A stretch of DNA of 13,673 bases, from NCBI GenBank assembly GCA_030618505.1, contig JAUXDF010000045.1, positions 1-13,673 on the forward strand, written 5' to 3'. This stretch comes from Spongiibacteraceae bacterium. Its GTDB lineage: Bacteria > Pseudomonadota > Gammaproteobacteria > Pseudomonadales > PIVM01. This document shows, one piece after another, positions 6,177 through 13,673 of the stretch. Position 1 is the stretch's first letter, and every line of letters begins with the position of its first letter. The position numbers and the translations under genes are program-made. A model generated the notes under the pieces. That model was given only the letters and a program-made list of their open reading frames with translations. It made no database searches and was not told where the DNA came from.

Positions 6177-7070
6177 TCAGAGCTGGCACTGCTTCCCCCT
6201 AATTCTCATAACCCAATACAGAGCATTCTCGAGCAAGAGACGATAGTCAGCATTATCGAAAGCTTCTGCGCTATGACCCAGTGCTGTATAGAGCGTACGT
6301 CCAGATCCCACACAGTTACTCCAGACAATCGGGTGATCCCCCATGCGCAGGTCTTTTTCCAGTCCTAGAAATTTCAGTTTTGCCGAGTAGGATGTCTCAT
6401 CCACCGTCGCTAGAATGTTAAACCCGTTGGCGCGCGGGCTATGCTCCCATGAATACCACTCATCAGTGTGCGACCATGAGCCAGGAAAGCGTTGAGCCAC
6501 CGGGTGAGCAAGTGTCTCCATGACCACTGTAGCGGTTTGAAACTGTGGGCCCACAGTATGCGCGGTAAAATTTGCTCCAATCAAATTATCCACATACCAG
6601 GCCCAGTCCTGATGAGAACCATCGCCCGCTGCATGAATACCAATCCAGCCCCCACCCGCTTCAAGCCACTTCTGAAACACTTGTTCCTGATTCTGATTCA
6701 AGGTATCACCACTCGTGTTCAGGAAGACCACTGCATCAAAACGCGGTAGGTCGCGCTCATTGAAAACAGCCCCGTTTTCTGTGGTAAAGATTTCCCAGTG
6801 ATTCGTTGTAGCAATCTCTTTAAGCACCTTGTTTCCGCCATCTATACCGCTGGTATGACGAAAACTATTGGTCTTGCTAAAGACCAATACGGCAGGTGAG
6901 CCTAGATCCTTCTGCAGGGCAGGTGGTTGTTCATCGTGAGCATGTGAAGGGAACAGTACTCGCCAAGCACCTGAATACCAGCCAAAACCAATGAGGCTCA
7001 ACAACAAAACAACAATCAGCACTATCAATAGTGTGACCAGTTTCTTCCATTGGAAAATGCTGCCTTTCAT
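6177..7070 (-). CDS. Membrane-anchored ThuA-domain protein
   Basis: A 297-residue protein with an N-terminal membrane anchor (about 11-30, hydrophobic after QWKK) and a ThuA domain (about 58-290) that should face the periplasm. ThuA proteins share the class I glutamine-amidotransferase-like fold and are linked to utilisation of trehalose and 3-keto disaccharides in rhizobia; their exact reaction is poorly defined. Visible hallmarks are FSKTNSFRHTSG (64-75), FDAVVFLNTSGDTL, GGGWIGIHAAGDG (139-151), HTDEWYSW (201-208), GDHPIVW (244-250) and RTLYTALGHSAEAF (258-271). It begins 55 bases after the TonB receptor gene with little Shine-Dalgarno signal and is likely the last gene of the operon. Its presence beside a GMC dehydrogenase hints at oxidised-sugar metabolism. 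Confidence 0.88.
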   Translation of the reverse strand: MKGSIFQWKKLVTLLIVLIVVLLLSLIGFGWYSGAWRVLFPSHAHDEQPPALQKDLGSPAVLVFSKTNSFRHTSGIDGGNKVLKEIATTNHWEIFTTENGAVFNERDLPRFDAVVFLNTSGDTLNQNQEQVFQKWLEAGGGWIGIHAAGDGSHQDWAWYVDNLIGANFTAHTVGPQFQTATVVMETLAHPVAQRFPGSWSHTDEWYSWEHSPRANGFNILATVDETSYSAKLKFLGLEKDLRMGDHPIVWSNCVGSGRTLYTALGHSAEAFDNADYRLLLENALYWVMRIRGKQCQL

Positions 7071-7125
7071 GAAACGCGTCCAGTGATAACTTGGGTTCTA
7101 AAAATAGGCGAGTGCACTGTCAGCG

Positions 7126-9357
7126 CTACCACCTATAGCGAAATTCTATCCCCACCGTACGCTGGTAAGTTCTCGGCACCTGCTGCAAGTACCCATTTGG
7201 CAAGAACACTTTGCTAGTAGCACCAATACCCTGAACATAATGCTCATCCAGAGCATTTTTGACATAGAGGGTGCTGCTATAGCGTTCGTCTTTGTCATGC
7301 AGTCCCAAGGTTAAATCCAGGACCTCGTAGCCATCCTGTTCCATATAGGGGTCTTGAGTTACAGAGTACAGGACGTTGTCCTGCGCGGTGAAGTTCGCCG
7401 CCAGTATCCAATCGAAAGGAAGGCTGTCGGTTGGAATGAAATAGTTCAACATCAGGTTGAACTTCCAGTCCGGGCTGCTGGGCAAGTCGCCCCCAGAGAG
7501 ATCTTGCGAGCCCGTGGGGCACTCATTTCGATAGATCTGACCAAAACTACAGGGGCCATTTTCAAATTCATCAATCTTTGCATCAACAAGTGTTAAACCA
7601 CTAAACAGACGTAAATTCTCAGTAAGCTGCGCAGTAACATCCATTTCCAGTCCCGCGGTAGATACTTCACCGGCGTTAGTTGCCTGGAAGGTACCCAAGC
7701 CATCACCCTCGGGGTTAGGTAGAAAGGCATCTGTCTGCCAGTCGTGATACTCGGTATAAAATAGCGCGACATTTAAGGACAGGCGGCCATCCCACAGCAT
7801 CGATTTCAGACCCAGCTCATAGGCATCGGCGGTCTCAGGGTCTATTGGAGGAGTCAATTCACTGGTCGTAGCGGTGAGCCCAAAACCTGGCCCTTTGTAG
7901 CCCTGCGCATAAGACAGATAAAGCAGCGAATCCTCACTGGCGTTCCATTCGAGCGCCAATTTCCCGGAAAAGTCATCCGCGTCGGTCTTATCTGACAGCA
8001 TAGCGATCTGCGGGTTGGACGAGGTATAGTTTTCGTGATCGTAGCTAACATCGTCTGCCGTGTAGCGACCGCCAAGGATCAAACGCCATACATCAGAAAA
8101 ATTAATGGTCACCTCACCGAAAAGGGCGTAATTTTCGGTATCCACTGTAAAGTCCGAATATGAAGTAGAGGAAGATATTGTCCGATCATAAGTTCGGTTG
8201 ACCTCCTGCTTGAAATAGAATGCGCCGACGACGTAGTTAATTGTTTCACCCAAAGGAGAGGTCAGACGCAATTCCTGAGTAAACTGTTCTTGATCCAGCG
8301 TGCCCTCCTGCTCAAAACCCAGCGGATCGGTAGGGCGCTGATCTACGTCCTCATCGGCTGCTTCATTCCAGTTTCGTTGGGCGGTAATACTAGTCAGTAT
8401 ATATTCATCCAGTTGCCAATCCATCTGTAATGAATGGCCAAATGACTCCGTCTCGACCGACAGGTCGCCGTTATTGTTGACGTCGGTATTTTCTGGGCCT
8501 GGCACTACCGGGTAAATCTCGGCAAGGATATCGGGGTCGGGATCCATGCTGCGTATCGTGGACTGACTGCATTCACAGTCTTTCTCGTAATAGTCGCTAC
8601 TCCACTTGAGCGTAAGATCCTCCGTGGCATCCCAGCGCAGCTTTCCGCGAGCGCTCCAGTCATCACTTTCATTGCGATCACTGCCATCAAAGTAATTGTG
8701 AATCCAGCCATCCTGGTGCGAGGCAAACAGGGTGAGACGCCCGGCAAGATCATCTGTCAGCCCGCCAGTCACGGTGGCGCCACCACGGTACTCGCCTCCC
8801 TCGGAGCCAGCCGCCAATACTTCGCTGCTAAACTCATCAGTGGGGTCTTTGCTGATAATATGCACCACGCCCCCTGAGGCGTTCTTGCCAAACAAGGTAC
8901 CTTGAGGGCCGCGCAGCACTTCCACCCGCTGCACATCCAACAACTGCATGAAAGACTGCCCCGAGCGCCCCATCACCACCCCGTCCACAACAGTGGAGAC
9001 ACTAGGCTCAACAGCAGTACTATAGGACTGCGTACCAATACCACGAATATTAAAGGATGAGCTTCGAGAGGTTGAGCCTTTTTGCAAGGACAGTGACGGC
9101 ACCAGTGCTACTATATCTTCAGTGCTAACAGCCACTGCTTGCTCCAGAATAGATTCAGGTAGTGCCGTCACCGCCACAGAAACATCCTGTAAGCTGCTTT
9201 CACGCTTGGTCGCTGTAACAACCACTTCTTCGAGAACAAAATTGCTCTCTGCCTCGCTTAAGCTTGCGTAACTCAAGCTCGACAAAGCCACGGCTACCCC
9301 GAGGCTTGCCGGAAGAATAGTCGGCCGTACCTTGGTTTTTTTACTAATGATGTTCAT
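7126..9357 (-). CDS. TonB-dependent outer-membrane receptor
   Basis: A 743-residue outer-membrane transporter driven by TonB-ExbB-ExbD. A signal peptide (about 1-36) precedes a TonB-box-like LEEVVVTATKR (42-52), then the plug domain (about 55-170) with NIRGIG, VEVLRGPQGTLFGKNASGG and VHIISK, then a beta-barrel ending in FRYRW with the terminal aromatic needed for BAM assembly. The length is normal. The class is common in marine and freshwater bacteria that use complex organic matter, and the ligand cannot be told from sequence. Extracellular-type segments include an Asp/Asn-rich DVNNNGDLSVE near 290 and two Cys pairs (EKDCECSQS; one loop near 610-620). The start ATG 9357 has a strong AGGGGAG seven bases upstream, 54 bases after the preceding small gene. 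Confidence 0.95.
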   Translation of the reverse strand: MNIISKKTKVRPTILPASLGVAVALSSLSYASLSEAESNFVLEEVVVTATKRESSLQDVSVAVTALPESILEQAVAVSTEDIVALVPSLSLQKGSTSRSSSFNIRGIGTQSYSTAVEPSVSTVVDGVVMGRSGQSFMQLLDVQRVEVLRGPQGTLFGKNASGGVVHIISKDPTDEFSSEVLAAGSEGGEYRGGATVTGGLTDDLAGRLTLFASHQDGWIHNYFDGSDRNESDDWSARGKLRWDATEDLTLKWSSDYYEKDCECSQSTIRSMDPDPDILAEIYPVVPGPENTDVNNNGDLSVETESFGHSLQMDWQLDEYILTSITAQRNWNEAADEDVDQRPTDPLGFEQEGTLDQEQFTQELRLTSPLGETINYVVGAFYFKQEVNRTYDRTISSSTSYSDFTVDTENYALFGEVTINFSDVWRLILGGRYTADDVSYDHENYTSSNPQIAMLSDKTDADDFSGKLALEWNASEDSLLYLSYAQGYKGPGFGLTATTSELTPPIDPETADAYELGLKSMLWDGRLSLNVALFYTEYHDWQTDAFLPNPEGDGLGTFQATNAGEVSTAGLEMDVTAQLTENLRLFSGLTLVDAKIDEFENGPCSFGQIYRNECPTGSQDLSGGDLPSSPDWKFNLMLNYFIPTDSLPFDWILAANFTAQDNVLYSVTQDPYMEQDGYEVLDLTLGLHDKDERYSSTLYVKNALDEHYVQGIGATSKVFLPNGYLQQVPRTYQRTVGIEFRYRW

Positions 9358-9411
9358 AAAGCATCTCCCCTATAATTATTCGAGTATATTTTTATGCCGA
9401 GGCAATCTAGA

Positions 9412-9714
9412 TCAAACAGCAGTTATTCGGCACTGCCTTCGCCACAAAAAAGCCAGACACGCCAGAGACAGTGCCCACCAAAAGACTAAGGGCTCATAGG
9501 GGTTAAGCCCCTGCATCCATCCCATTCCTCGATAGAAATTGCAGGAGTCTGATAACAGAGCCAGGCAATGCATGTAGATGCCTGCAGGCTCTCCACTCAT
9601 CTTTGCTATTTGACTGTATACCAGCGCGCCCCAAGCCAGCGAAGCAGTAGCTACTAGCAATGCGCCGTACATTAAAATTGATAACTGAATATTGTTCTTT
9701 TGTTGTTTTTCCAT
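9412..9714 (-). CDS. Small two-helix membrane protein, unrecognised
   Basis: I do not recognise this 100-residue protein. It has a charged start (MEKQQKNN), a first membrane helix at about 10-35, a loop of about 38 residues (GEPAGIYMHC...MQGLNPYEP) with Cys50 and Cys58, and a second helix at about 75-91 ending in WRRQCR. The positive-inside rule puts both ends in the cytoplasm and the loop in the periplasm, where the two cysteines could form a disulfide. There is no CxxCH haem motif. The gene is real by context: its GAGG ribosome binding site overlaps the stop of the GMC gene, only eight bases lie between them, and the receptor gene follows. It might anchor the dehydrogenase or pass electrons on, but that is a guess. 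Confidence 0.8.
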   Translation of the reverse strand: MEKQQKNNIQLSILMYGALLVATASLAWGALVYSQIAKMSGEPAGIYMHCLALLSDSCNFYRGMGWMQGLNPYEPLVFWWALSLACLAFLWRRQCRITAV

Positions 9715-9722
9715 ACATCACC

Positions 9723-11429
9723 TCATAAAGCGCCAGTCTTGAACAGGTCTACAGCATAATTTACTGCTCGAGCGGTCAAGGCCATATAGGTTAACGACGG
9801 GTTGACACAAGACGACGACGTCATGCATGCACCATCAGTCACAAATAAATTCGAAACGTCATGCGCCCGGTTCCATTGATTCAGAACAGACTTCGCTGGG
9901 TTTTTGCCCATTCGCGCCGTTCCCATCTCATGAATCGAACTCCCGGGTGTACTTTTAACATTGAAAGATTTAATCGATACTGCGCCCGCAACCCTCAACA
10001 TATTCGTCGCCTGTTTCTCTGCATCGTCTTGCAGGCGACTTTCGTTTTCGCCATAGCTGGCATCAAAACATACTTGCGGGATTCCAAAGCGATCCTTCTC
10101 GTTAGCGTCTAAAAACATCCTGTTGTTTTTATCGGGTAGATGCTCTGCAAAGGCACCCATAAACATCATCCAGGGGCCGGGGCGGCGCAGCGCATGCTTG
10201 AAATCTTTACCAAAGCCTCTCGTTTGTTTGTGCATATGTTGCCAGCCCAGGCGCATGGCTTTTCCCTGGTAACCATATCCACGCAGAAAATCCACACCAG
10301 GCTCTTTACCGCCTTCTGCTTGTAGATTCCTAAATCGGGGTATATAAATACCGTTGGGACGATGCCCGAAGATATAACTGTCTAGATGACCGGGCATCAT
10401 TCCGACAGCTCCGCCACCTTTGGCGTGATCCATCAAGTAATGTCCAAGAACACCACTACTATTTGCCAAACCATTAGGGAAAGCCTCGCTTTTTGAGTTC
10501 AACAATATTTGTGTTGTCGCAACGGTTGAGGCGCAGAGGAATATCAATTTGGCAGTGTAGCGTTTGCGCGCGTGACTATTGGCATCAATCACGCGTACCG
10601 CATTAACCTTTCCTGTTTTCTCGTTGTAATCAAGGCCTTCTACAACACTGTCTGCCAGCAGCGTCATATTACCCGTTCGCTCTGCTGCAGGCAGAGTCAC
10701 TCCGACACTACTAAATACCGCAGCGACCGAACATCCTCGCTCACATGGCCCGCAGTAGTGGCATGACCCTCGTCCATTTTTAGCTTCTGTCTGTACCGCA
10801 CAACGACCAATCGTCAGGTGACGATCAGGGTATTCGTGCTCAATTGCAGCCTTGACCTCGCGCTCGATAACACTGAGCGGCATGGGTTTCTGGAACTCAC
10901 CATCAGGCAGATGTGGCAGTCCCTCTTTTTGGCCACTGACGCCAATAAAAGATTCAACGTAGCTGTACCAAGGGTCTATATCTGAGTAGCGAATAGGCCA
11001 GTCAGCCCCGTGACCATCTCGTTTATTGGCTTCAAAGTCCAGGTCGCTAAAACGATAGACCTGACGCGACCACAGCAATGAGCGTCCGCCAACCACATTG
11101 GCACGGTGCCAGTTAAAGGGCTTTTCCTCGTCGCGCACATAGGGGTTCTCGCGATCATTATTGAAAAAGTGTCGTGTCGTCTCATTAAACGCCCAGACCT
11201 TGCTTTGCACGGGGTAATCTTTCTTATAAAGCTCTCGGGGTTTTTTCCCCGCTAAGGGGATTTCCCAAGGTGGAATATGTTCGGTGGTATAATCCTTGCC
11301 ATGACGCACCATACTGCCGCGCTCCAGAACCAGGACCTTCAGCCCGGCTTCACACAGCTCTTTCGCCGCCCACCCTCCGCTCATGCCAGAGCCTACGACA
11401 ATGGCATCAAAATCGCTTGCTTCAGACAT
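9723..11429 (-). CDS. GMC-family FAD-dependent dehydrogenase, large subunit
   Basis: A 568-residue glucose-methanol-choline family flavoprotein that oxidises an alcohol or sugar hydroxyl. It begins MSEASDFDAIVVGSGMSGGW, the FAD-binding Rossmann motif, with VLVLERG after it and NVVGGRSLLWSRQVYRF as the second family signature. The C-terminal catalytic pair is His500 (SSIHEMGTARMG) and Asn543 (CVNPSLTYMAL). A four-cysteine CHYCGPCERGC motif (Cys223, 226, 229, 233) resembles cluster-binding sites of membrane or periplasmic sugar dehydrogenases. It has no signal peptide, which fits export together with the Tat-signal small subunit encoded just upstream. The ATG at 11429 is preferred, with GAGGAA seven bases before it, over an in-frame TTG two codons earlier. 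Glucoside 3-dehydrogenase-like activity is plausible, but gluconate, other sugars or alcohols remain possible. Confidence 0.93.
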   Translation of the reverse strand: MSEASDFDAIVVGSGMSGGWAAKELCEAGLKVLVLERGSMVRHGKDYTTEHIPPWEIPLAGKKPRELYKKDYPVQSKVWAFNETTRHFFNNDRENPYVRDEEKPFNWHRANVVGGRSLLWSRQVYRFSDLDFEANKRDGHGADWPIRYSDIDPWYSYVESFIGVSGQKEGLPHLPDGEFQKPMPLSVIEREVKAAIEHEYPDRHLTIGRCAVQTEAKNGRGSCHYCGPCERGCSVAAVFSSVGVTLPAAERTGNMTLLADSVVEGLDYNEKTGKVNAVRVIDANSHARKRYTAKLIFLCASTVATTQILLNSKSEAFPNGLANSSGVLGHYLMDHAKGGGAVGMMPGHLDSYIFGHRPNGIYIPRFRNLQAEGGKEPGVDFLRGYGYQGKAMRLGWQHMHKQTRGFGKDFKHALRRPGPWMMFMGAFAEHLPDKNNRMFLDANEKDRFGIPQVCFDASYGENESRLQDDAEKQATNMLRVAGAVSIKSFNVKSTPGSSIHEMGTARMGKNPAKSVLNQWNRAHDVSNLFVTDGACMTSSSCVNPSLTYMALTARAVNYAVDLFKTGAL

Positions 11430-11465
11430 AAACAAATTCCTCTTCCTGCCCTCTTGCCAACACGA

Positions 11466-12071
11466 TTAAGACGACCATTGTCGACCTACCTCCACAAATG
11501 GAATCTCTCGATACTCCATGGGCATTGGGTTATAAATTAGTTCCTGTTTAGCGCCGACTTCGGAGTGGTAGTAGCCGATAACAACCAGTTCTTTAAGTTT
11601 ATCGAAGAACGGAGCATGCTCATCCTCCTTCGGTATTAAAAAAGATGTATCGTCTTTCGGTGGCTGATAGGTCGCGGCGAGATCTTCTTGATGAGAAAGC
11701 GCCTTGATCTGCTGCTCTTCGCCAAGCTCAAGAAAAGCATTTGAATAACGATCAAAACAATCCCTGTCGAGGGCACTCATGCCCTCCAAAAAGATTTCCC
11801 GTTCTGCAGGGGTATACCAATCAGACACCATCATTTCCACAAATGCCGGCACCCCTGCCTCGATTGCACCAGGGGTGTCGGTGGTGGGGATAATTAACTC
11901 TGCAAGTACCGCACACATCTTGCGCTGACTTTCATCAAAACATGTATTTGCGATAGAGGCAGAGCAACCAATGTCCGCCGCCAACGCTCTGGCGAGTGAA
12001 GGCGATGTCACATGCAGAACGCCACCAAGCCCTCCCATCATCAAGCCTTTAAGCAATGACCTTCGTTGCAT
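11466..12071 (-). CDS. Gluconate 2-dehydrogenase subunit 3-like small subunit with Tat signal
   Basis: A 201-residue partner subunit of a GMC flavoprotein dehydrogenase. The N-terminus MQRRSLLKGLMMGGLGGVL is a twin-arginine signal (Arg3-Arg4, then a hydrophobic stretch to about residue 30), directing folded export to the periplasm. The mature part shows family hallmarks: LAELIIPTTDTPGAIEAGVP (57-76), FVEMMVSDW, and FFDKLKELVVIGYYHSEVGA with NPMPMEYR near the end. In known FAD-dependent sugar dehydrogenases this subunit carries the catalytic subunit across the membrane and supports its folding. It is the first gene of the operon, with GAGAGA a few bases before the ATG and 36 bases before the GMC gene. 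No cytochrome c subunit is encoded in the window. Confidence 0.92.
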   Translation of the reverse strand: MQRRSLLKGLMMGGLGGVLHVTSPSLARALAADIGCSASIANTCFDESQRKMCAVLAELIIPTTDTPGAIEAGVPAFVEMMVSDWYTPAEREIFLEGMSALDRDCFDRYSNAFLELGEEQQIKALSHQEDLAATYQPPKDDTSFLIPKEDEHAPFFDKLKELVVIGYYHSEVGAKQELIYNPMPMEYREIPFVEVGRQWSS

Positions 12072-12485
12072 AATAAGTCTCTCTAGTATTTAACTGGCAG
12101 CAATATTGGCTGATCCATTCGAAGTACATTAACTATACAAGCGTTTTCAAGTATAGACTTGAGCATTACCTCTCCATATATGGATAATTATTCTGAATTG
12201 GCTAATGGCCGGAATGTAGCTGGATCAGCCTTAGAGAATCACTAGACAAGTTGTTTCCTCCATACGCAGGAGGTAACGAGTTTGATTGATGGCCTGAGGC
12301 ACCCTGCAACTGACAAGTTAAGAGAGCATACTTCCCTCACGCTTATATTGTAATTATGGATAATAAGACTGCTTTATATGCGAAACAGTTATTTGTGATG
12401 GCCCGCAAATCACTGACTAGATCGAACCGCTCGAGCTAGCTTAGTGCCTAACCAGAAACCGGAAGTTTTTGAAAATTAAGTCCGC
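12072..12485. other. Non-coding gap upstream of the dehydrogenase-receptor operon
   Basis: No gene is supported. It holds several small palindromes: CTATAC/GTATAG arms (12133-12138, 12151-12156) overlapping the inverted repeat TCAAGT-ATAG-ACTTGA (12147-12162), a perfect TCCATATATGGA (12173-12184), and a stem GTTTCCTCC/GGAGGTAAC with one mismatch (12253-12277). The operon promoter must lie here for the minus strand. A TATAGT on the minus strand near 12132-12138 is a candidate -10, but its -35 is poor, so I do not assign one. Regulator binding at the first palindromes, 60-110 bases upstream of the ATG, is plausible. Confidence 0.5.
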
Positions 12486-12557
12486 TCCTGGCCAACACAA
12501 ATCTTGCTCCTAGGCCTTTTCAAGGCCTTTAAGTCGCAAGATTTGCGTTGGCCAGGA
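12486..12557 (-). repeat. Long nested hairpin downstream of the sulfatase gene
   Basis: Outer arms of 22 bases (12486-12507 and 12536-12557; CCTGGCCAAC at the outer left end, GTTGGCCAGG at the outer right end) pair with one exception. Inside lies a second perfect stem AGGCCTT/AAGGCCT (12512-12518, 12522-12528) with a three-base loop. The one outer mismatch is A-C in plus-strand RNA but G-U in minus-strand RNA, so the fold is complete only in the transcript of the sulfatase strand, whose stop codon is about 28 bases away. No strong U-run follows. It may be a terminator, an mRNA-stabilising end, a small mobile repeat or a structured RNA. Confidence 0.75.
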
Positions 12558-12584
12558 TCTCTTTGTCTAATTTCTGGATGGGCA

Positions 12585-13673
12585 CTAGTTAATCCAACCG
12601 CGAGGGTTGTCGCGAAACTGCTGCTGCTTCTCTTCTAAGGCCTGTCGTAGACGGGCTGCTGTGGCCGGCTCATTCATGGATATATCGTAGGATTCATTAA
12701 AGTCGCTTTGCATATCAAACATCCAGGGGCCCTTAGAGGGACCTATTCCGAAGGGCAACCCGCCGAGATGGGTGACCACCGGACGTCGTAGATGGTATTT
12801 GTAGCGCTGGTCTCGCACCGCCTTGAACTGCCCGATACTGGTGTAATAAAGGTAGTCATGGGGACTCTCTCCACCGGGCTCGAGCATATGCCGCAGACTA
12901 CGCCCGTCCAGCAATCGATCTTGCGGTGCGGGCAGTTGCAGCCAGTCAAGGATGGTGGGAAGCAAGTCGGTGCCCATACTGATACCGTCAATAACGCGAC
13001 CACCCTCCAGGCCTTTAGGCCAATGCGCAATCATTGGCACATGCATGCCGCCTTCGAACGTATCTCCCTTACGGCCGCGATCGTTGCCACGACTACCCTG
13101 GAACCAGGGGCCGTTATCGCTACTGATCAGTATGAGCGTATTGTCATACGTGCCCTCAGCCTTCAGAGCCGCAACTATGGCAGCGACGCTGTCGTCCAGC
13201 CCCTCCACCACATCACCGTAAAGTCCACCCTTGGAGCGAGCGCGATCCTCCTCCGGTATATAAAGCGGGATATGAGGAAAGTTATGTGCAAAATAGAGGA
13301 AAAAGGGTGCATCGTCCTGGCGCCGAACAAAGTCTACTGTTTCCTGGGTATAGAGAGTCTTGAGCAGGGTCTGATCCGCCGGGTCTTCAAAGGCAACTTT
13401 ACGGTTACGATAGAGGTCGAATGGCGTCATGTTGTTGCTATAGAGAGAACCAAAGAAATAGTCGAAGCCAAAATCGTTAGGACGCGCACTGGGGTCATCA
13501 CCGAGATGCCACTTGCCCACCATGCCGGTACGGTAGCCGCTGGCCTGCAGAACATCCGCCAAAGTAATCTCTTCGCGGGGCAGGTGCACATTGCTCCCCA
13601 GCAACTGCAGCACCCAATTAAATGGATGGCCGTCTGGAAACACGACATGGGACAGTCCCGCCCGCGAGGGCAG
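12585..13673 (-). CDS. Sulfatase (S1 / arylsulfatase family), C-terminal part cut by window end
   Basis: The last 362 codons of a sulfatase, which removes sulfate esters from glycans, aryl compounds or other organic sulfates using a formylglycine. The frame is open to the window edge, so the GTG at 13643 is not the true start. The first visible residues, LPSRAGLSHVVFPDG, align just after the C-x-P-S-R active-site motif of the family, which must lie upstream. Present are EEITLADVLQASGYRTGMVG with GKWHLG (second signature), FAHNFPHIPL with metal- or sulfate-site histidines, ISSDNGPW with the Asp-Asn metal ligands, and GGMHVPMIAHWPKG. The stop is followed by a large hairpin. It is transcribed in the same direction as the dehydrogenase-receptor operon but separated from it by 513 bases. 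Substrate unknown. Confidence 0.94.
   Translation of the reverse strand: MPSRAGLSHVVFPDGHPFNWVLQLLGSNVHLPREEITLADVLQASGYRTGMVGKWHLGDDPSARPNDFGFDYFFGSLYSNNMTPFDLYRNRKVAFEDPADQTLLKTLYTQETVDFVRRQDDAPFFLYFAHNFPHIPLYIPEEDRARSKGGLYGDVVEGLDDSVAAIVAALKAEGTYDNTLILISSDNGPWFQGSRGNDRGRKGDTFEGGMHVPMIAHWPKGLEGGRVIDGISMGTDLLPTILDWLQLPAPQDRLLDGRSLRHMLEPGGESPHDYLYYTSIGQFKAVRDQRYKYHLRRPVVTHLGGLPFGIGPSKGPWMFDMQSDFNESYDISMNEPATAARLRQALEEKQQQFRDNPRGWIN

Noticed and set aside
7295..8753. Alternative-frame ORFs inside the TonB receptor gene
   Set aside because: Compositionally odd, arginine- and proline-rich translations explained by frame shifts of the real gene.
12147..12162. LacI-type operator upstream of the Tat small-subunit gene
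   Set aside because: The AACG-containing core near it is not palindromic around a central CG, so assignment to a LacI regulator is not supported.

Overview
The window reads as chromosomal DNA of a Gammaproteobacterium, probably a marine heterotroph of the Cellvibrionales/Spongiibacteraceae type. This rests on the gmk-rpoZ-spoT-ridA gene order, moderate GC, a large TonB-dependent receptor of the environmental 'EEVVVTATKR' class, and a sulfatase beside a periplasmic flavoprotein dehydrogenase. The family level is my inference. No rRNA, tRNA or CRISPR array is visible.

Region 1 (1-3133, + strand) is housekeeping: the last 39 codons of guanylate kinase (gmk), RNA polymerase omega (rpoZ), the bifunctional (p)ppGpp synthetase/hydrolase spoT, and ridA, whose GTG start overlaps the spoT stop.

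Region 2 (about 3134-6150) is an accessory island. Three diverged copies of one non-coding repeat, all in the same orientation (about 3273-3398, 4265-4342 and 5982-6111), bracket a VapB/VapC toxin-antitoxin pair on the minus strand, a HigB/HigA pair on the plus strand, and a short, catalytic-domain-only tyrosine recombinase on the minus strand. Each toxin-antitoxin operon has a clear sigma70-type promoter overlaid by a long near-perfect palindrome, the expected autoregulatory operator. The higB promoter lies so close to its ATG that the toxin message is probably leaderless.

Region 3 (6177-12071, all minus strand) looks like one five-gene operon, transcribed in this order: a Tat-signal gluconate-2-dehydrogenase subunit-3-like small subunit, a GMC flavoprotein dehydrogenase, an unrecognised 100-residue two-helix membrane protein, a TonB-dependent outer-membrane receptor, and a membrane-anchored ThuA-domain protein. 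A weak intrinsic terminator follows. The layout suggests uptake of a ligand, perhaps a glycoside, across the outer membrane and its oxidation in the periplasm. The flavoprotein and small subunit pair resembles glucoside 3-dehydrogenases, and ThuA proteins are linked to 3-keto-sugar metabolism, but the substrate cannot be read from sequence.

Region 4 (12072-13673) holds a 513-base gap with several small palindromes and one striking 72-base nested hairpin, then the C-terminal part of a minus-strand sulfatase cut by the window edge just after the usual position of its active-site motif.
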